Origin: Scatavimonas merdigallinarum
GTDB taxonomy: Bacteria; Bacillota; Clostridia; Oscillospirales; Acutalibacteraceae
Assembly: GCA_018713055.1 (NCBI GenBank)
Contig: DVFW01000013.1
Span: 3,354 to 67,353 of the forward strand
DNA length: 64,000 nucleotides
Reading direction: 5' to 3'
Positions 34,228-42,770 of the stretch are shown in pieces. A model generated the notes under the pieces. That model searched no databases and had not been told where the DNA came from. It worked only from the letters and a program-made list of their open reading frames with translations. The translations under genes and the position numbers were made by a program. Every line of letters begins with the position of its first letter. Position 1 is the stretch's first letter.

Positions 34228-36309
34228 TCAGTCTTCTTTCTTTGTCCGCGAAGAAATAATTGCCTCTGAAACAGACTTTGGAACTTCCGCATAATGGCTG
34301 GGCTCCATCACATACTGACCGCGGCCCTGCGTCTTGGAGCGCATATCCGTTGCATAGCCAAACATTTCGGAAAGCGGTACATGCGCGTTAATTCTCTGCG
34401 CGCCGTTTTCCGCCTCCATACCCTGGATCATACCGCGCCTGGAGTTCAAATCGCCAATTACGTCGCCCATATATTCTTCCGGAACAATAACCGTAACCTT
34501 CATAATCGGCTCCAGCAATACAGGGCTTGCCTTCTGCATGGCTTCTTTAAAGGCCATGGAACCGGCAATTTTAAACGCCATTTCAGAAGAGTCTACCTCA
34601 TGGTAGGAACCATCGTACAGCGTTACCTTTACGTCCACAACATTGTAGCCCGCCAGCACACCGGAAAGCATGGCTCCCTGAATACCCTGGTCAACCGCAG
34701 GAATATATTCCTTTGGAATCGCACCGCCGACAATTGCGTTGACAAATTCATAACCTTTTGTCGGATTGGGCTCAATCTTGATCTTAACATGGCCATACTG
34801 GCCCTTACCGCCGGACTGTCTTGCATACTTTCTATCTACATCTGCAGTGGAACGGATCGTTTCTTTATAAGCAACCTGCGGTTTACCGATATTGGCTTCC
34901 ACTTTAAATTCGCGCAAAAGCCGGTCGACAATAATCTCCAAATGGAGCTCGCCCATACCTGCAATAATGGTCTGTCCCGTTTCTTCGTCGGTATAAGCCT
35001 TGAAAGTAGGGTCTTCTTCTGCAAGCTTTGCAAGGGCAATCCCCATCTTTTCCTGGCCTGCCTTCGTCTTTGGTTCTATGGCCACGCGGATAACCGGTTC
35101 CGGGAACTCCATAGATTCCAAAATAACCGGATGCTTTTCATCACAAAGCGTATCGCCCGTTGTTGTATTCTTCAGGCCAACGGCTGCTGCAATATCTCCT
35201 GCATAACAAATGTCGATGTCTTTTCTGTCGTTTGCATGCATCTGCAAAATACGGCCCATGCGTTCGTTATTGTCCTTCGTTGAGTTATAAACGGTGGAAC
35301 CGGCCTTGACTGTTCCCGAATACACACGGAAAAAGCACAGCTTGCCTACAAACGGGTCCGCGGCAATCTTAAACGCAAGCGCAGCAAAGGGTTCTTCATC
35401 AGAAGAGTGGCGAACGGTTTCTTCTTCTGTTTCGGGGTTTATACCCTTAATTGCCGGAACATCCGTTGGAGCCGGCATGTAATCTACAATAGCGTCGAGC
35501 AGCTTTTGTACGCCTTTGTTACGGTAAGACGTGCCGCAGGTAACCGGCACCATTGTGTTTTCAATCGTGCTCTTGCGAATCTGCGCTTTAATCTCTTCTA
35601 CTGTAAGTTCCTCGCCGCTGAAGTACTTTTCCATAAGCTCCTCGTTTTGTTCGGCAACATGCTCGATCAGCTCATCATGGTACTTCTGGGCAAGCTCCTT
35701 CATGTCTTCAGGGATTTCTTCTTCCCGCATATCTTTGCCAAGGTCGTCATAATAGACCTCCGCCTTCATTTCAACAAGGTCAATAATCCCCTTAAACGTT
35801 TCTTCCGACCCAATCGGCAGCTGGATCGGTACCGCGTTGCATTTAAGCCTGTCTTTCATCATCTGGACAACCCTGTAAAAGTCAGCGCCCATAATATCCA
35901 TTTTATTAACATATACCATTCTGGGAACGCCGTAATTGTCCGCCTGGCGCCATACGGTTTCAGACTGGGGCTCAACGCCGCCCTTTGCGCACAGAACTGT
36001 AACAGAACCATCCAACACACGCAGGGAACGCTCTACTTCTACAGTAAAGTCCACATGCCCCGGGGTGTCTATAATATTGATTCTGTGTTCTTTCCAAAAA
36101 CAGGTCGTGGCAGCAGAGGTAATGGTAATACCCCTTTCCTGCTCCTGTACCATCCAGTCCATAGTGGCGCCGCCATCATGCGTTTCACCAATTTTATGGT
36201 TGATACCCGTATAGAACAGGATACGCTCTGTTGTGGTAGTCTTACCGGCGTCAATATGCGCCATAATGCCGATATTTCTTGTCTTTTCAAGAGAAACCTG
36301 CCTTGACAT
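34228..36309 (-). CDS. fusA: Elongation factor G
   Basis: Translocase GTPase of 693 residues, starting at 36309 (MSRQVSLEKTRNIGI) after AAGGAGG; an upstream in-frame ATG at 36327 lies inside that region. G1 AHIDAGKTT, G3 DTPGHVDF with the catalytic His and G4 NKMD are all intact. This is the canonical EF-G; a degenerate paralogue lies at 57.3-59.3 kb. Confidence 0.98.
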   Translation of the reverse strand: MSRQVSLEKTRNIGIMAHIDAGKTTTTERILFYTGINHKIGETHDGGATMDWMVQEQERGITITSAATTCFWKEHRINIIDTPGHVDFTVEVERSLRVLDGSVTVLCAKGGVEPQSETVWRQADNYGVPRMVYVNKMDIMGADFYRVVQMMKDRLKCNAVPIQLPIGSEETFKGIIDLVEMKAEVYYDDLGKDMREEEIPEDMKELAQKYHDELIEHVAEQNEELMEKYFSGEELTVEEIKAQIRKSTIENTMVPVTCGTSYRNKGVQKLLDAIVDYMPAPTDVPAIKGINPETEEETVRHSSDEEPFAALAFKIAADPFVGKLCFFRVYSGTVKAGSTVYNSTKDNNERMGRILQMHANDRKDIDICYAGDIAAAVGLKNTTTGDTLCDEKHPVILESMEFPEPVIRVAIEPKTKAGQEKMGIALAKLAEEDPTFKAYTDEETGQTIIAGMGELHLEIIVDRLLREFKVEANIGKPQVAYKETIRSTADVDRKYARQSGGKGQYGHVKIKIEPNPTKGYEFVNAIVGGAIPKEYIPAVDQGIQGAMLSGVLAGYNVVDVKVTLYDGSYHEVDSSEMAFKIAGSMAFKEAMQKASPVLLEPIMKVTVIVPEEYMGDVIGDLNSRRGMIQGMEAENGAQRINAHVPLSEMFGYATDMRSKTQGRGQYVMEPSHYAEVPKSVSEAIISSRTKKED

Positions 36310-36327
36310 AAAATCCTCCTTAAACAA

Positions 36328-36798
36328 TTACCATCTGAAATGTGCAAAAGCCTTATTGGCCTCTGCCATCTTATGCGTATCATCACGCTTCTTGGCAGCG
36401 CCGCCTGCGCCGTTCAAAGCATCAAGGATTTCACCGGCAAGTCTTTCCTTCATTGTTTTTTCACTGCGCTGTCTTGCATAAGTGGAAAGCCAACGCAGTC
36501 CCAAGGTCTGCCTTCTTTCCGCTCTTACCTCCATAGGAACCTGGTATGTTGCGCCACCTACGCGGCGAGCTTTTACTTCAAGCACAGGCATTAAATTTTC
36601 CATGCACTGTTCAAAAACCTCTAACGGGTCTTTTCCTGTTTTTTCACGGATGATATCGAACGCGCCATAAACAATTTTCTGCGCAACGCCTTTCTTTCCG
36701 TCATACATAATATTGTTGATCAGACGTGTAACAAGCTTTGAATGATAAAGCGGGTCCGGTAAAACATCACGCTTTGCTATTGAGCCTCTTCTTGGCAC
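36328..36798 (-). CDS. rpsG: Ribosomal protein S7
   Basis: 30S head protein of 156 residues, which is the usual length when the GTG at 36798 is used (GAAGGAGGG is 8 bases upstream). Begins VPRRGSIAKRDVLPDP and contains GGATYQVPMEV. Between rpsL and fusA. Confidence 0.97.
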   Translation of the reverse strand: MPRRGSIAKRDVLPDPLYHSKLVTRLINNIMYDGKKGVAQKIVYGAFDIIREKTGKDPLEVFEQCMENLMPVLEVKARRVGGATYQVPMEVRAERRQTLGLRWLSTYARQRSEKTMKERLAGEILDALNGAGGAAKKRDDTHKMAEANKAFAHFRW

Positions 36799-36969
36799 TT
36801 TACTTCCCTCCTTCACAATTAAGAGATATCATCGGTACTCGAAAGCGACAAACTCCCGTTGGCCAATACAAAAGGCTTTCGTATCTTAACATATATAAAA
36901 GCACATCTGTATTGTACTGGTATTTACAAAAAATAACCTTATCCCATTGAAAGCCTTGTCAATTCCTTC

Positions 36970-37389
36970 TTACTTACCTGCTTTCGGACGCTTTGCGCCG
37001 TACTTGGAACGGGCCTGCATACGCTTTGCAACACCCTGTGCGTCAAGCGTTCCCCTGATAATGTGGTAACGCACACCAGGAAGATCCTTGACCCTTCCGC
37101 CTCTGATCAGAACAACAGAGTGCTCCTGCAGATTGTGGCCCACGCCCGGGATATAGGAACTGACTTCGATACCGTTTGAAAGCCTTACCCTTGCAATTTT
37201 TCTAAGCGCTGAGTTCGGCTTTTTAGGCGTAGCTGTTTTTACAGCCGTGCAGACGCCTCTTTTTTGTGGGGAGCTCTGGTCAATTGCTCTGCGTTTTTTG
37301 GAGTTCCAACCCTTTAAAAGAGCAGGCGCCTTTGCTTTCTTTTCAGATACCTCGCGGCCCTTGCGTACCAACTGGTTAAAGGTAGGCAT
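36970..37389 (-). CDS. rpsL: Ribosomal protein S12
   Basis: Decoding-centre protein (139 residues from MPTFNQL). The residues usually altered in streptomycin resistance are wild type: Lys in TPKKPNSALRK and Lys in GGRVKDLPGVRYH. A GTG two codons earlier (37395) is better spaced from GGAGG and may be used instead. First gene of the str operon. The 170-base gap to rpsG holds no gene. Confidence 0.96.
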   Translation of the reverse strand: MPTFNQLVRKGREVSEKKAKAPALLKGWNSKKRRAIDQSSPQKRGVCTAVKTATPKKPNSALRKIARVRLSNGIEVSSYIPGVGHNLQEHSVVLIRGGRVKDLPGVRYHIIRGTLDAQGVAKRMQARSKYGAKRPKAGK

Positions 37390-37489
37390 AGACACAAATT
37401 CCTCCTTCCTAAAAAATTTTTATGTGAACGGGAAATATTATAATATGTCCCGGCCAACAGCACTTTATGCAATTATTGGTAATATACAG

Positions 37490-37534
37490 AAAAAATGCGG
37501 TTTTCAGCATGTTTTTGCAGCAGAAAAACCACCG
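37490..37534 (-). terminator. Possible attenuator in the rpsL leader
   Basis: On the minus strand an imperfect stem CGGTGGTTTTTC/GAAAACCGC is followed by ATTTTTT, about 100 bases before rpsL and downstream of its promoter. Confidence 0.35.
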
Positions 37535-37570
37535 TAAAACATACAAAACACCATTACTCGGCAATTTAGA

Positions 37571-37600
37571 ATGATACCACAAGCAACGGCGTTTTGTCAA
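37571..37600 (-). promoter_or_regulatory. Promoter of the str operon
   Basis: Minus strand: TTGACA (37600-37595), 18 bases, TATCAT (37576-37571). It starts a leader of about 175 bases. The interval 37601-38020 towards the lacI promoter shows no gene; one hairpin GCCTGC/GCAGGC is present near 37700. Confidence 0.65.
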
Positions 37601-38020
37601 CGTTTTTATGCAGTTGCCATGGGAATTTTACAAAATAACGGGCAAATTTTTATCCGGCTGCTTTTGCACATTTGCCAGTACGGCGGGCAGCCTGCAGAGT
37701 AAAAGCAGGCATCTGTGTTTCACGCTGTATGTTTTACTTATATCCATTGTAACGTCCTTACATATTTTACAGCAGCAATTCTTTTTCCATGTCGTTTCTA
37801 ATTGATTTAAAAATGAATTCCCCATATTATTAGAAAAGACGCATTTTCAACTGTACGGCGTGCAATACAACCGTCTTAATTTGCCTGGTTTTTTATACGT
37901 AACGCGCGTGCAGTTTTGTAGGTTTTGTAAATATATTCCATTTTTACATTGCCTTTTGTCCAAAGATTTTCTTTTGTTTTTGTAATATTCTACAAATAAA
38001 AAAAATCATGTGAAAAACTG

Positions 38021-38049
38021 TTGACACAAATTACAACAACACTTATACT
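38021..38049 (+). promoter_or_regulatory. Sigma-A promoter of lacI-type gene
   Basis: TTGACA (38021-38026), 17 bases, TATACT (38044-38049). The LacI operator lies about 30-45 bases downstream of +1, suiting a roadblock. Confidence 0.8.
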
Positions 38050-38086
38050 GAGGGTGTCAAAAAAAAGTGGATTTTGGCATTAAAAA

Positions 38087-38102
38087 ATGACATCGATTTC
38101 AT
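38087..38102. promoter_or_regulatory. LacI-family operator O1
   Basis: ATGACATCGATTTCAT, centred on CG as LacI-family operators are. Its exact reverse complement is the second operator at 39155-39170. It lies between promoter and ribosome site of the regulator gene. Confidence 0.85.
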
Positions 38103-38112
38103 GGAGATTTAT

Positions 38113-39123
38113 ATGGGTAACGTAAACATCAGCATCGTCGCACAAAAAGCACAGGTTTCACAATCCACCGTTTCCAGAGTACTCAACAACAGTCCTCTTG
38201 TAAAAGAAACAACGGCCAATAAAGTCAGACAGGTTATCAAAGAATTGGGCTATACCCCAAACGAGCTCGCACGCGGGCTGCGCAGCAACGAAACCAAGAC
38301 GGTCGGCGTCATTGTATCAAATGTGCTGAACCCGTTTTTTACTTCCATTGTGCGTGGTATAGAGGATCTGGCGAATAAAGCCAATTACCATATTATGCTT
38401 TGCAACACAGACGAAAAGGCCGAAAAAGAACAGCAATACATACAGGCTCTGCTAAGTAAGCGGGTAGACGGCCTGATCATTGCAAGTACCGGCACCAAAA
38501 ACGACTATGCCGCCCTGATCGGCAATAAACCTGTCGTATTTGTCGACCGCAAACCGGAAGGCAGCAACAAGGGGAAATTTGACACCGTTCTGGTTCATAA
38601 CCGGGACGGCAGTCGCAAAGCCGTAACCCAGCTGATTGAAGCGGGGTACCAGCGTATTGGCATTATCACTGGCTCCAACGTATCGACCACTGGTTACGAA
38701 CGTCTTTCTGGCTATGAACAGGCTTTTTCTGACAAAAAGCTGCCGCTGGACCGTTCTCTGATCAAGCTGGGTGATTTTTTAGGTCACACTGCTTATCAAA
38801 ATGCAATCGATCTCATTAAAAATTGCAGCTGCGATGCAATCTTTGCAGCAAACAATATGATTTTACTCGGTGTTTTGAGGGCGATAACAGAGCTGGGTGT
38901 AAATATCCCTGACGAAGTAGGAATATCTGCTTTCGACGATCTGGAATGGATGCAGTTTTGCCAGCCGCAGATCACCGCCGTCAGGCAGCCCACCTATGAA
39001 ATGGGCACGGCCGCTATGTCCCTTCTGCTTGATCGCATAGCGGAGTCAGAAGAACCGACCAGAGAAATAAATCTTCCCGTAGAGCTCATTGTCAGACAGT
39101 CCTCACAAAAACAAATTACTTAA
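38113..39123 (+). CDS. LacI-family transcriptional regulator
   Basis: Repressor of 336 residues starting at 38113 after GGAG; a longer frame from 38074 overlaps the operator and lacks a ribosome site. The headpiece ISIVAQKAQVSQSTVSRVLNN is typical, followed by a periplasmic-binding-like sensor with the segment VDGLIIAST and the C-terminal AFDDLEWMQF. It should bind the sugar ligand of the operon that follows after 114 bases. Its own promoter region and the front of the transporter carry identical operators, so autoregulation is likely. Confidence 0.93.
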   Translation: MGNVNISIVAQKAQVSQSTVSRVLNNSPLVKETTANKVRQVIKELGYTPNELARGLRSNETKTVGVIVSNVLNPFFTSIVRGIEDLANKANYHIMLCNTDEKAEKEQQYIQALLSKRVDGLIIASTGTKNDYAALIGNKPVVFVDRKPEGSNKGKFDTVLVHNRDGSRKAVTQLIEAGYQRIGIITGSNVSTTGYERLSGYEQAFSDKKLPLDRSLIKLGDFLGHTAYQNAIDLIKNCSCDAIFAANNMILLGVLRAITELGVNIPDEVGISAFDDLEWMQFCQPQITAVRQPTYEMGTAAMSLLLDRIAESEEPTREINLPVELIVRQSSQKQIT

Positions 39124-39154
39124 AAAATGGAGTCGTTTCATTTTTTGCCGCAAA

Positions 39155-39170
39155 ATGAAATCGATGTCAT
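39155..39170. promoter_or_regulatory. LacI-family operator O2
   Basis: ATGAAATCGATGTCAT, the reverse complement of O1, embedded in a longer AAAATGA/TCATTTT symmetry, 68 bases before the lipoprotein gene. A degenerate half-site (GTTTCAT) lies just upstream. No clear separate promoter is visible. Confidence 0.85.
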
Positions 39171-39237
39171 TTTATACCAATTGCAAATTTCAGTCTGAAA
39201 AAGCAAAAATGTATGAAAAAGAATGGAGGAAAATTTT

Positions 39238-40212
39238 ATGAAAAAAATACTTGCTATCGTCATGTCCCTGGTTTTGGTCCTTTTGCTTGGCGCATGTTCT
39301 ACCGAAGGAAATCCCAGTTCCAGTTCTAATCCTTCTTCCGACAATTCTTCAAATCAGGCCGAAAAGGAGATTACTATAGGCGTTACCTTTATGACGCTCA
39401 ACAGCCCCTTCTTTGAAGCCATGCAAAGAGGCGTCCAGGAAGAAGCGGACAAAAGCGGCGTAAAGGCGGTTATCAGTGACGCACAGCTGAACTCTGCACA
39501 GCAGATCAGCAGCGTTGAAAATCTGATCGCCCAAAAGGTAGACGTCATTCTGCTTAACGCGGTTGATTCCAAGGCAATTGTCCCTGCTGTCGAAGCGGCA
39601 AACGAAGCAGGCATTCCTGTTATCTGTCTGGACGTTATGGCAGAAGGCGGAGAAGTGGCTGCTTTTATTGCTTCTAATAATGTGGCGGCCGGCGAAATGG
39701 GCGGCGAGTTTATCGCAGAGCAGCTTGGCGGCAAGGGCGACGTCGTTATCCTAGACGGTCCTCCCATCAGCTCCTTCCAGGACAGAGCCCAGGGCTTTGA
39801 AAACGCGCTGAAAAATTATCCAGACATCAACATCGTACAACATATCAACGCAGTTGAAAACAGTATGACCGCATTCGTCACCGCGGCAGATAACATCCTT
39901 TCGGCACATCCCGACCTGAGCGCTGTTTTAGCGGTCAACGACTACGGTTCAATCGCAGTTGAATCTGCAGTTAAATCTGCAGCCAAAGATTTTGACGTAA
40001 TCTCTGTTGGCGTGGACGGCATGGAAGACGCCGTAAACGCAATTGTAAACGGCGACGTTGTTGCCGGATCTGTTGCGCAGCAGCCTGCAGAAATGGGCCG
40101 CATTGGTATTCAGACTGCAATTAAACTGGTAAACGGCGAAACCGTCGAAGAAACCATTGACGTTCCGCTGAAAATGCTTACAAAAGAAACCGCAGAAGGC
40201 TTTTCCTGGTAA
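39238..40212 (+). CDS. Sugar ABC transporter substrate-binding lipoprotein (RbsB-like)
   Basis: Extracellular binding protein (324 residues). Signal peptide II ends in LLGAC with lipid-bearing Cys20, then a Ser/Asn-rich linker to about residue 45. The Peripla_BP_4 domain follows with IGVTFMTLNSPFFEAMQRGVQEEA and LNAVDSKAIVPAVEAANEAGIPVICLD. GGAGG stands 8 bases before the ATG. First structural gene under operator O2. A perfect hairpin follows, probably raising its mRNA level over the membrane components. Ligand unknown; the operon suggests a pentose derivative. Confidence 0.94.
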   Translation: MKKILAIVMSLVLVLLLGACSTEGNPSSSSNPSSDNSSNQAEKEITIGVTFMTLNSPFFEAMQRGVQEEADKSGVKAVISDAQLNSAQQISSVENLIAQKVDVILLNAVDSKAIVPAVEAANEAGIPVICLDVMAEGGEVAAFIASNNVAAGEMGGEFIAEQLGGKGDVVILDGPPISSFQDRAQGFENALKNYPDINIVQHINAVENSMTAFVTAADNILSAHPDLSAVLAVNDYGSIAVESAVKSAAKDFDVISVGVDGMEDAVNAIVNGDVVAGSVAQQPAEMGRIGIQTAIKLVNGETVEETIDVPLKMLTKETAEGFSW

Positions 40213-40230
40213 ATCGGACAGTAACATGGC

Positions 40231-40264
40231 CTTCGGGATGCATGCGTTTGCATGCATCCCGAAG
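40231..40264 (+). other. Perfect 15-bp intercistronic hairpin after the binding-protein gene
   Basis: Arms CTTCGGGATGCATGC and GCATGCATCCCGAAG around GTTT, without a T-run, ending 4 bases before the next ribosome site. Such stems commonly protect upstream binding-protein mRNA and could also limit translation of the ATPase gene. Confidence 0.85.
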
Positions 40265-40284
40265 ATCCGGAGGTGAACAATTTC

Positions 40285-41793
40285 ATGGCAGTTGAAATTC
40301 TAAAAATGGCGGGCGTAACAAAGCGCTTTCCGGGTGTGTTGGCACTTAATAACGTCAATTTCACTTTGGAGGAAGGCGAAACGCATGCGCTGGTCGGTGC
40401 AAACGGTGCGGGGAAATCCACGCTGATCAAAACACTGGCGGGCGTCTATTCGCCCGACAGCGGCACAATTGAGCTTCGGGGCGAAAAGCAGGTATTTAAA
40501 AGACCAATGGACGCCAAACAAAAAGGCATTGCGGTCATTTATCAGGAATTTACTCTTTTTCCAGACCTGGACGTTGCCAAAAATATTTATTTTGGCATGG
40601 AGCCCGTCTACGGCAAAACGGGGCTGGTTAATTGGAAAAAGGTATATTCCCAGGCAAAAAAGCTGATCGAACGCTTTGGTTTGGAACTGAACATTTATTC
40701 TAAAATTAAAGATTTAAGCATTGCGCAGCAGCAAATGGTTGAAATTGCTAAAGCGCTGGCCTGTAACGCAAATATTCTTGTAATGGACGAACCCACAGCA
40801 ACGTTGACCATTTCGGAAGTGGAGCGTCTGTTTGAAATTATAGAGGATTTGAAAAAGAAAAACGTATCTATTATTTATATTTCCCACCGTCTGGACGAAG
40901 TCGTTCGTATCAGCAACCGCCTGACTGTTTTACGGAGCGGTACAGTAGTAGGAAGCGCTGTAACCGGGGAAATTACCAAAAATGAAATAGTGAAAATGAT
41001 GGTAGGCGAAAACATTAATAATGATATTACGCCCAATCCTGTGGTAGAGCAGCCGCTGGTTATGTCTGTGAAAAATATCTCCAATGCATTTATCCACGAT
41101 ATCTCCTTTGACCTTAAAAAGGGAGAAGTTCTGGGTATTGCCGGACTTGTAGGCGCAGGGCGCACAGAGGTTATGCGCGCGCTGTTTGGCGCCGACAAAA
41201 TACGCTCCGGCGAAATAATAATCAGCGGAGTAAAGCGCAGCATTAACCGTCCAAAAGACGCCATTAACTGCAAAATCGGGCTTTTACCGGAAAGCAGAAA
41301 AGCGCAGGGGCTGTTTATGAACTTGAACATACGCAGAAATATTACGATCGTCAATCTCAAAAAATTTATCCAGGGCATATTTATTAACAGAAATAAAGAA
41401 TGTCAGGAAGCAAAAAAACAAATTGAGGCGCTGAAAATCGTTACGCCGTCGACAGAATTTCCCGTACTGAACTTAAGCGGCGGCAACCAGCAAAAGGTTG
41501 CTCTGGGGAAATGGCTCTGCGCAAATTGCGATATCCTGATATTGGACGAACCCACCAGAGGTGTAGACGTCGGCGCAAAAGAAGAAATTTTCCAGGCGGT
41601 GAGCAATCTTGCTGCACAGGGAAAATCCGTTATATTTATTTCTTCTGAACTTGAAGAAGTCCTGCGGGTAAGCAACCGCATACTCACCATGTATAAAGGG
41701 CGTATTACGGCCCAGCTCGACCAGAAAAACGCAGATATGAATCTGATTATGCAATATATTACAGGAGGCGACTCAAATGAACAGCTCGCTTAA
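40285..41793 (+). CDS. Sugar ABC transporter ATP-binding protein (RbsA-like, double NBD)
   Basis: Tandem ATPase of 502 residues for a monosaccharide importer. NBD1 has Walker A GANGAGKST (38-46), signature LSIAQQQMVEIAKAL and Walker B ILVMDEPTATL. NBD2 has the degenerate Walker A GLVGAGRTE usual in this family, signature LSGGNQQKVALGKWL and LILDEPTRGVD. GGAGG is 11 bases before the ATG at 40285. Its end overlaps the permease start by 17 bases. Confidence 0.96.
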   Translation: MAVEILKMAGVTKRFPGVLALNNVNFTLEEGETHALVGANGAGKSTLIKTLAGVYSPDSGTIELRGEKQVFKRPMDAKQKGIAVIYQEFTLFPDLDVAKNIYFGMEPVYGKTGLVNWKKVYSQAKKLIERFGLELNIYSKIKDLSIAQQQMVEIAKALACNANILVMDEPTATLTISEVERLFEIIEDLKKKNVSIIYISHRLDEVVRISNRLTVLRSGTVVGSAVTGEITKNEIVKMMVGENINNDITPNPVVEQPLVMSVKNISNAFIHDISFDLKKGEVLGIAGLVGAGRTEVMRALFGADKIRSGEIIISGVKRSINRPKDAINCKIGLLPESRKAQGLFMNLNIRRNITIVNLKKFIQGIFINRNKECQEAKKQIEALKIVTPSTEFPVLNLSGGNQQKVALGKWLCANCDILILDEPTRGVDVGAKEEIFQAVSNLAAQGKSVIFISSELEEVLRVSNRILTMYKGRITAQLDQKNADMNLIMQYITGGDSNEQLA

Positions 41794-42733
41794 AACAAAA
41801 CTTATCAATTTTACAAAGCGCCGCGAATTTATCGCTTTTATAGGACTCGCCGTTATTTGCGTCGCCTTTAGCTTCAGCAGCGAAAACTTTTTTACCCTGT
41901 TTAACATTATGGGCGTTTTACGTCAGGCTTCTATCAACGCCATCCTTGCCGTCGGCATGACATTTGTCATTGTTTCCGGTGGTATAGATCTCTCCGTCAG
42001 CTCAACTGTATCGCTTTCCGGAACAGTTGCCGCCATTGTAATGGTCAATTTGGGCCTGGGCGTTGTCGCGGGCCTGCTTACCGGATTACTGGTGGGGCTG
42101 ATCGTCGGCGCAGTCAACGGTATTGTTATTACAAAAGCAAGCGTACCGCCTATTATTGCCACGCTTGGCACAATGACGGTTGCAAGCGGGCTTGCCCTTG
42201 CCGTTACAGGCGGGTATTCCGTTTCCGGCCTGCCAGATGCGTTTGCCTTTTTTGGCCGCGGTAATTTAGGCTTTTTACCGGTGCCGGTCTTAATCGTTGC
42301 CTTAATGTATGTCATTGGCCATTTTACCCTGCAAAAAACCAAGTTCGGCGCGTCTGTTTTTGGTGTAGGCGGCAACGAAGAAGCCGCCAGGCTGGCGGGG
42401 ATTTCCATTGATAAAACCAAAATCGGCGTATATATGCTCAGCGGCGTTATGGCCGCCGTCAGCGGCATGATCTTGGCTTCCCGCCTTGATTCCGGGCAGC
42501 CCATGGCCGGCGACGGTCTGGAACTCAACGCCATTGCTGCCGTCGTTATCGGCGGCGCAAGCGTAAACGGCGGTGTTGGCGGCGTAATCGGCAGCCTGAT
42601 CGGCGCCTTGATTATGAGCGTACTGAACAACGGCTTTGACCTCATCGGCGTTGGCCGGTATTATCAAATGATCTTTACGGGTATCGTTTTAATCCTCGCC
42701 GTTGCCATTCAAAAGAAGTCCAAAAACAAATAA
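41777..42733 (+). CDS. Sugar ABC transporter permease (RbsC-like)
   Basis: Membrane subunit of 318 residues with eight to ten hydrophobic segments and the family signature around NGIVITKASVPPIIATLGTMTVASG and the cytoplasmic coupling loop GVGGNEEAARLAGI. It completes the importer with the two preceding genes. Confidence 0.95.
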   Translation: MNSSLKTKLINFTKRREFIAFIGLAVICVAFSFSSENFFTLFNIMGVLRQASINAILAVGMTFVIVSGGIDLSVSSTVSLSGTVAAIVMVNLGLGVVAGLLTGLLVGLIVGAVNGIVITKASVPPIIATLGTMTVASGLALAVTGGYSVSGLPDAFAFFGRGNLGFLPVPVLIVALMYVIGHFTLQKTKFGASVFGVGGNEEAARLAGISIDKTKIGVYMLSGVMAAVSGMILASRLDSGQPMAGDGLELNAIAAVVIGGASVNGGVGGVIGSLIGALIMSVLNNGFDLIGVGRYYQMIFTGIVLILAVAIQKKSKNK

Positions 42734-42770
42734 ACGGAAAATTCCAACAATTTTTAAGGGGGTATTCCTT

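Noticed and set aside
34294..35283. Long plus-strand frame of 329 residues in fusA
   Set aside because: It is the antisense of the highly conserved EF-G gene and reflects its codon bias.
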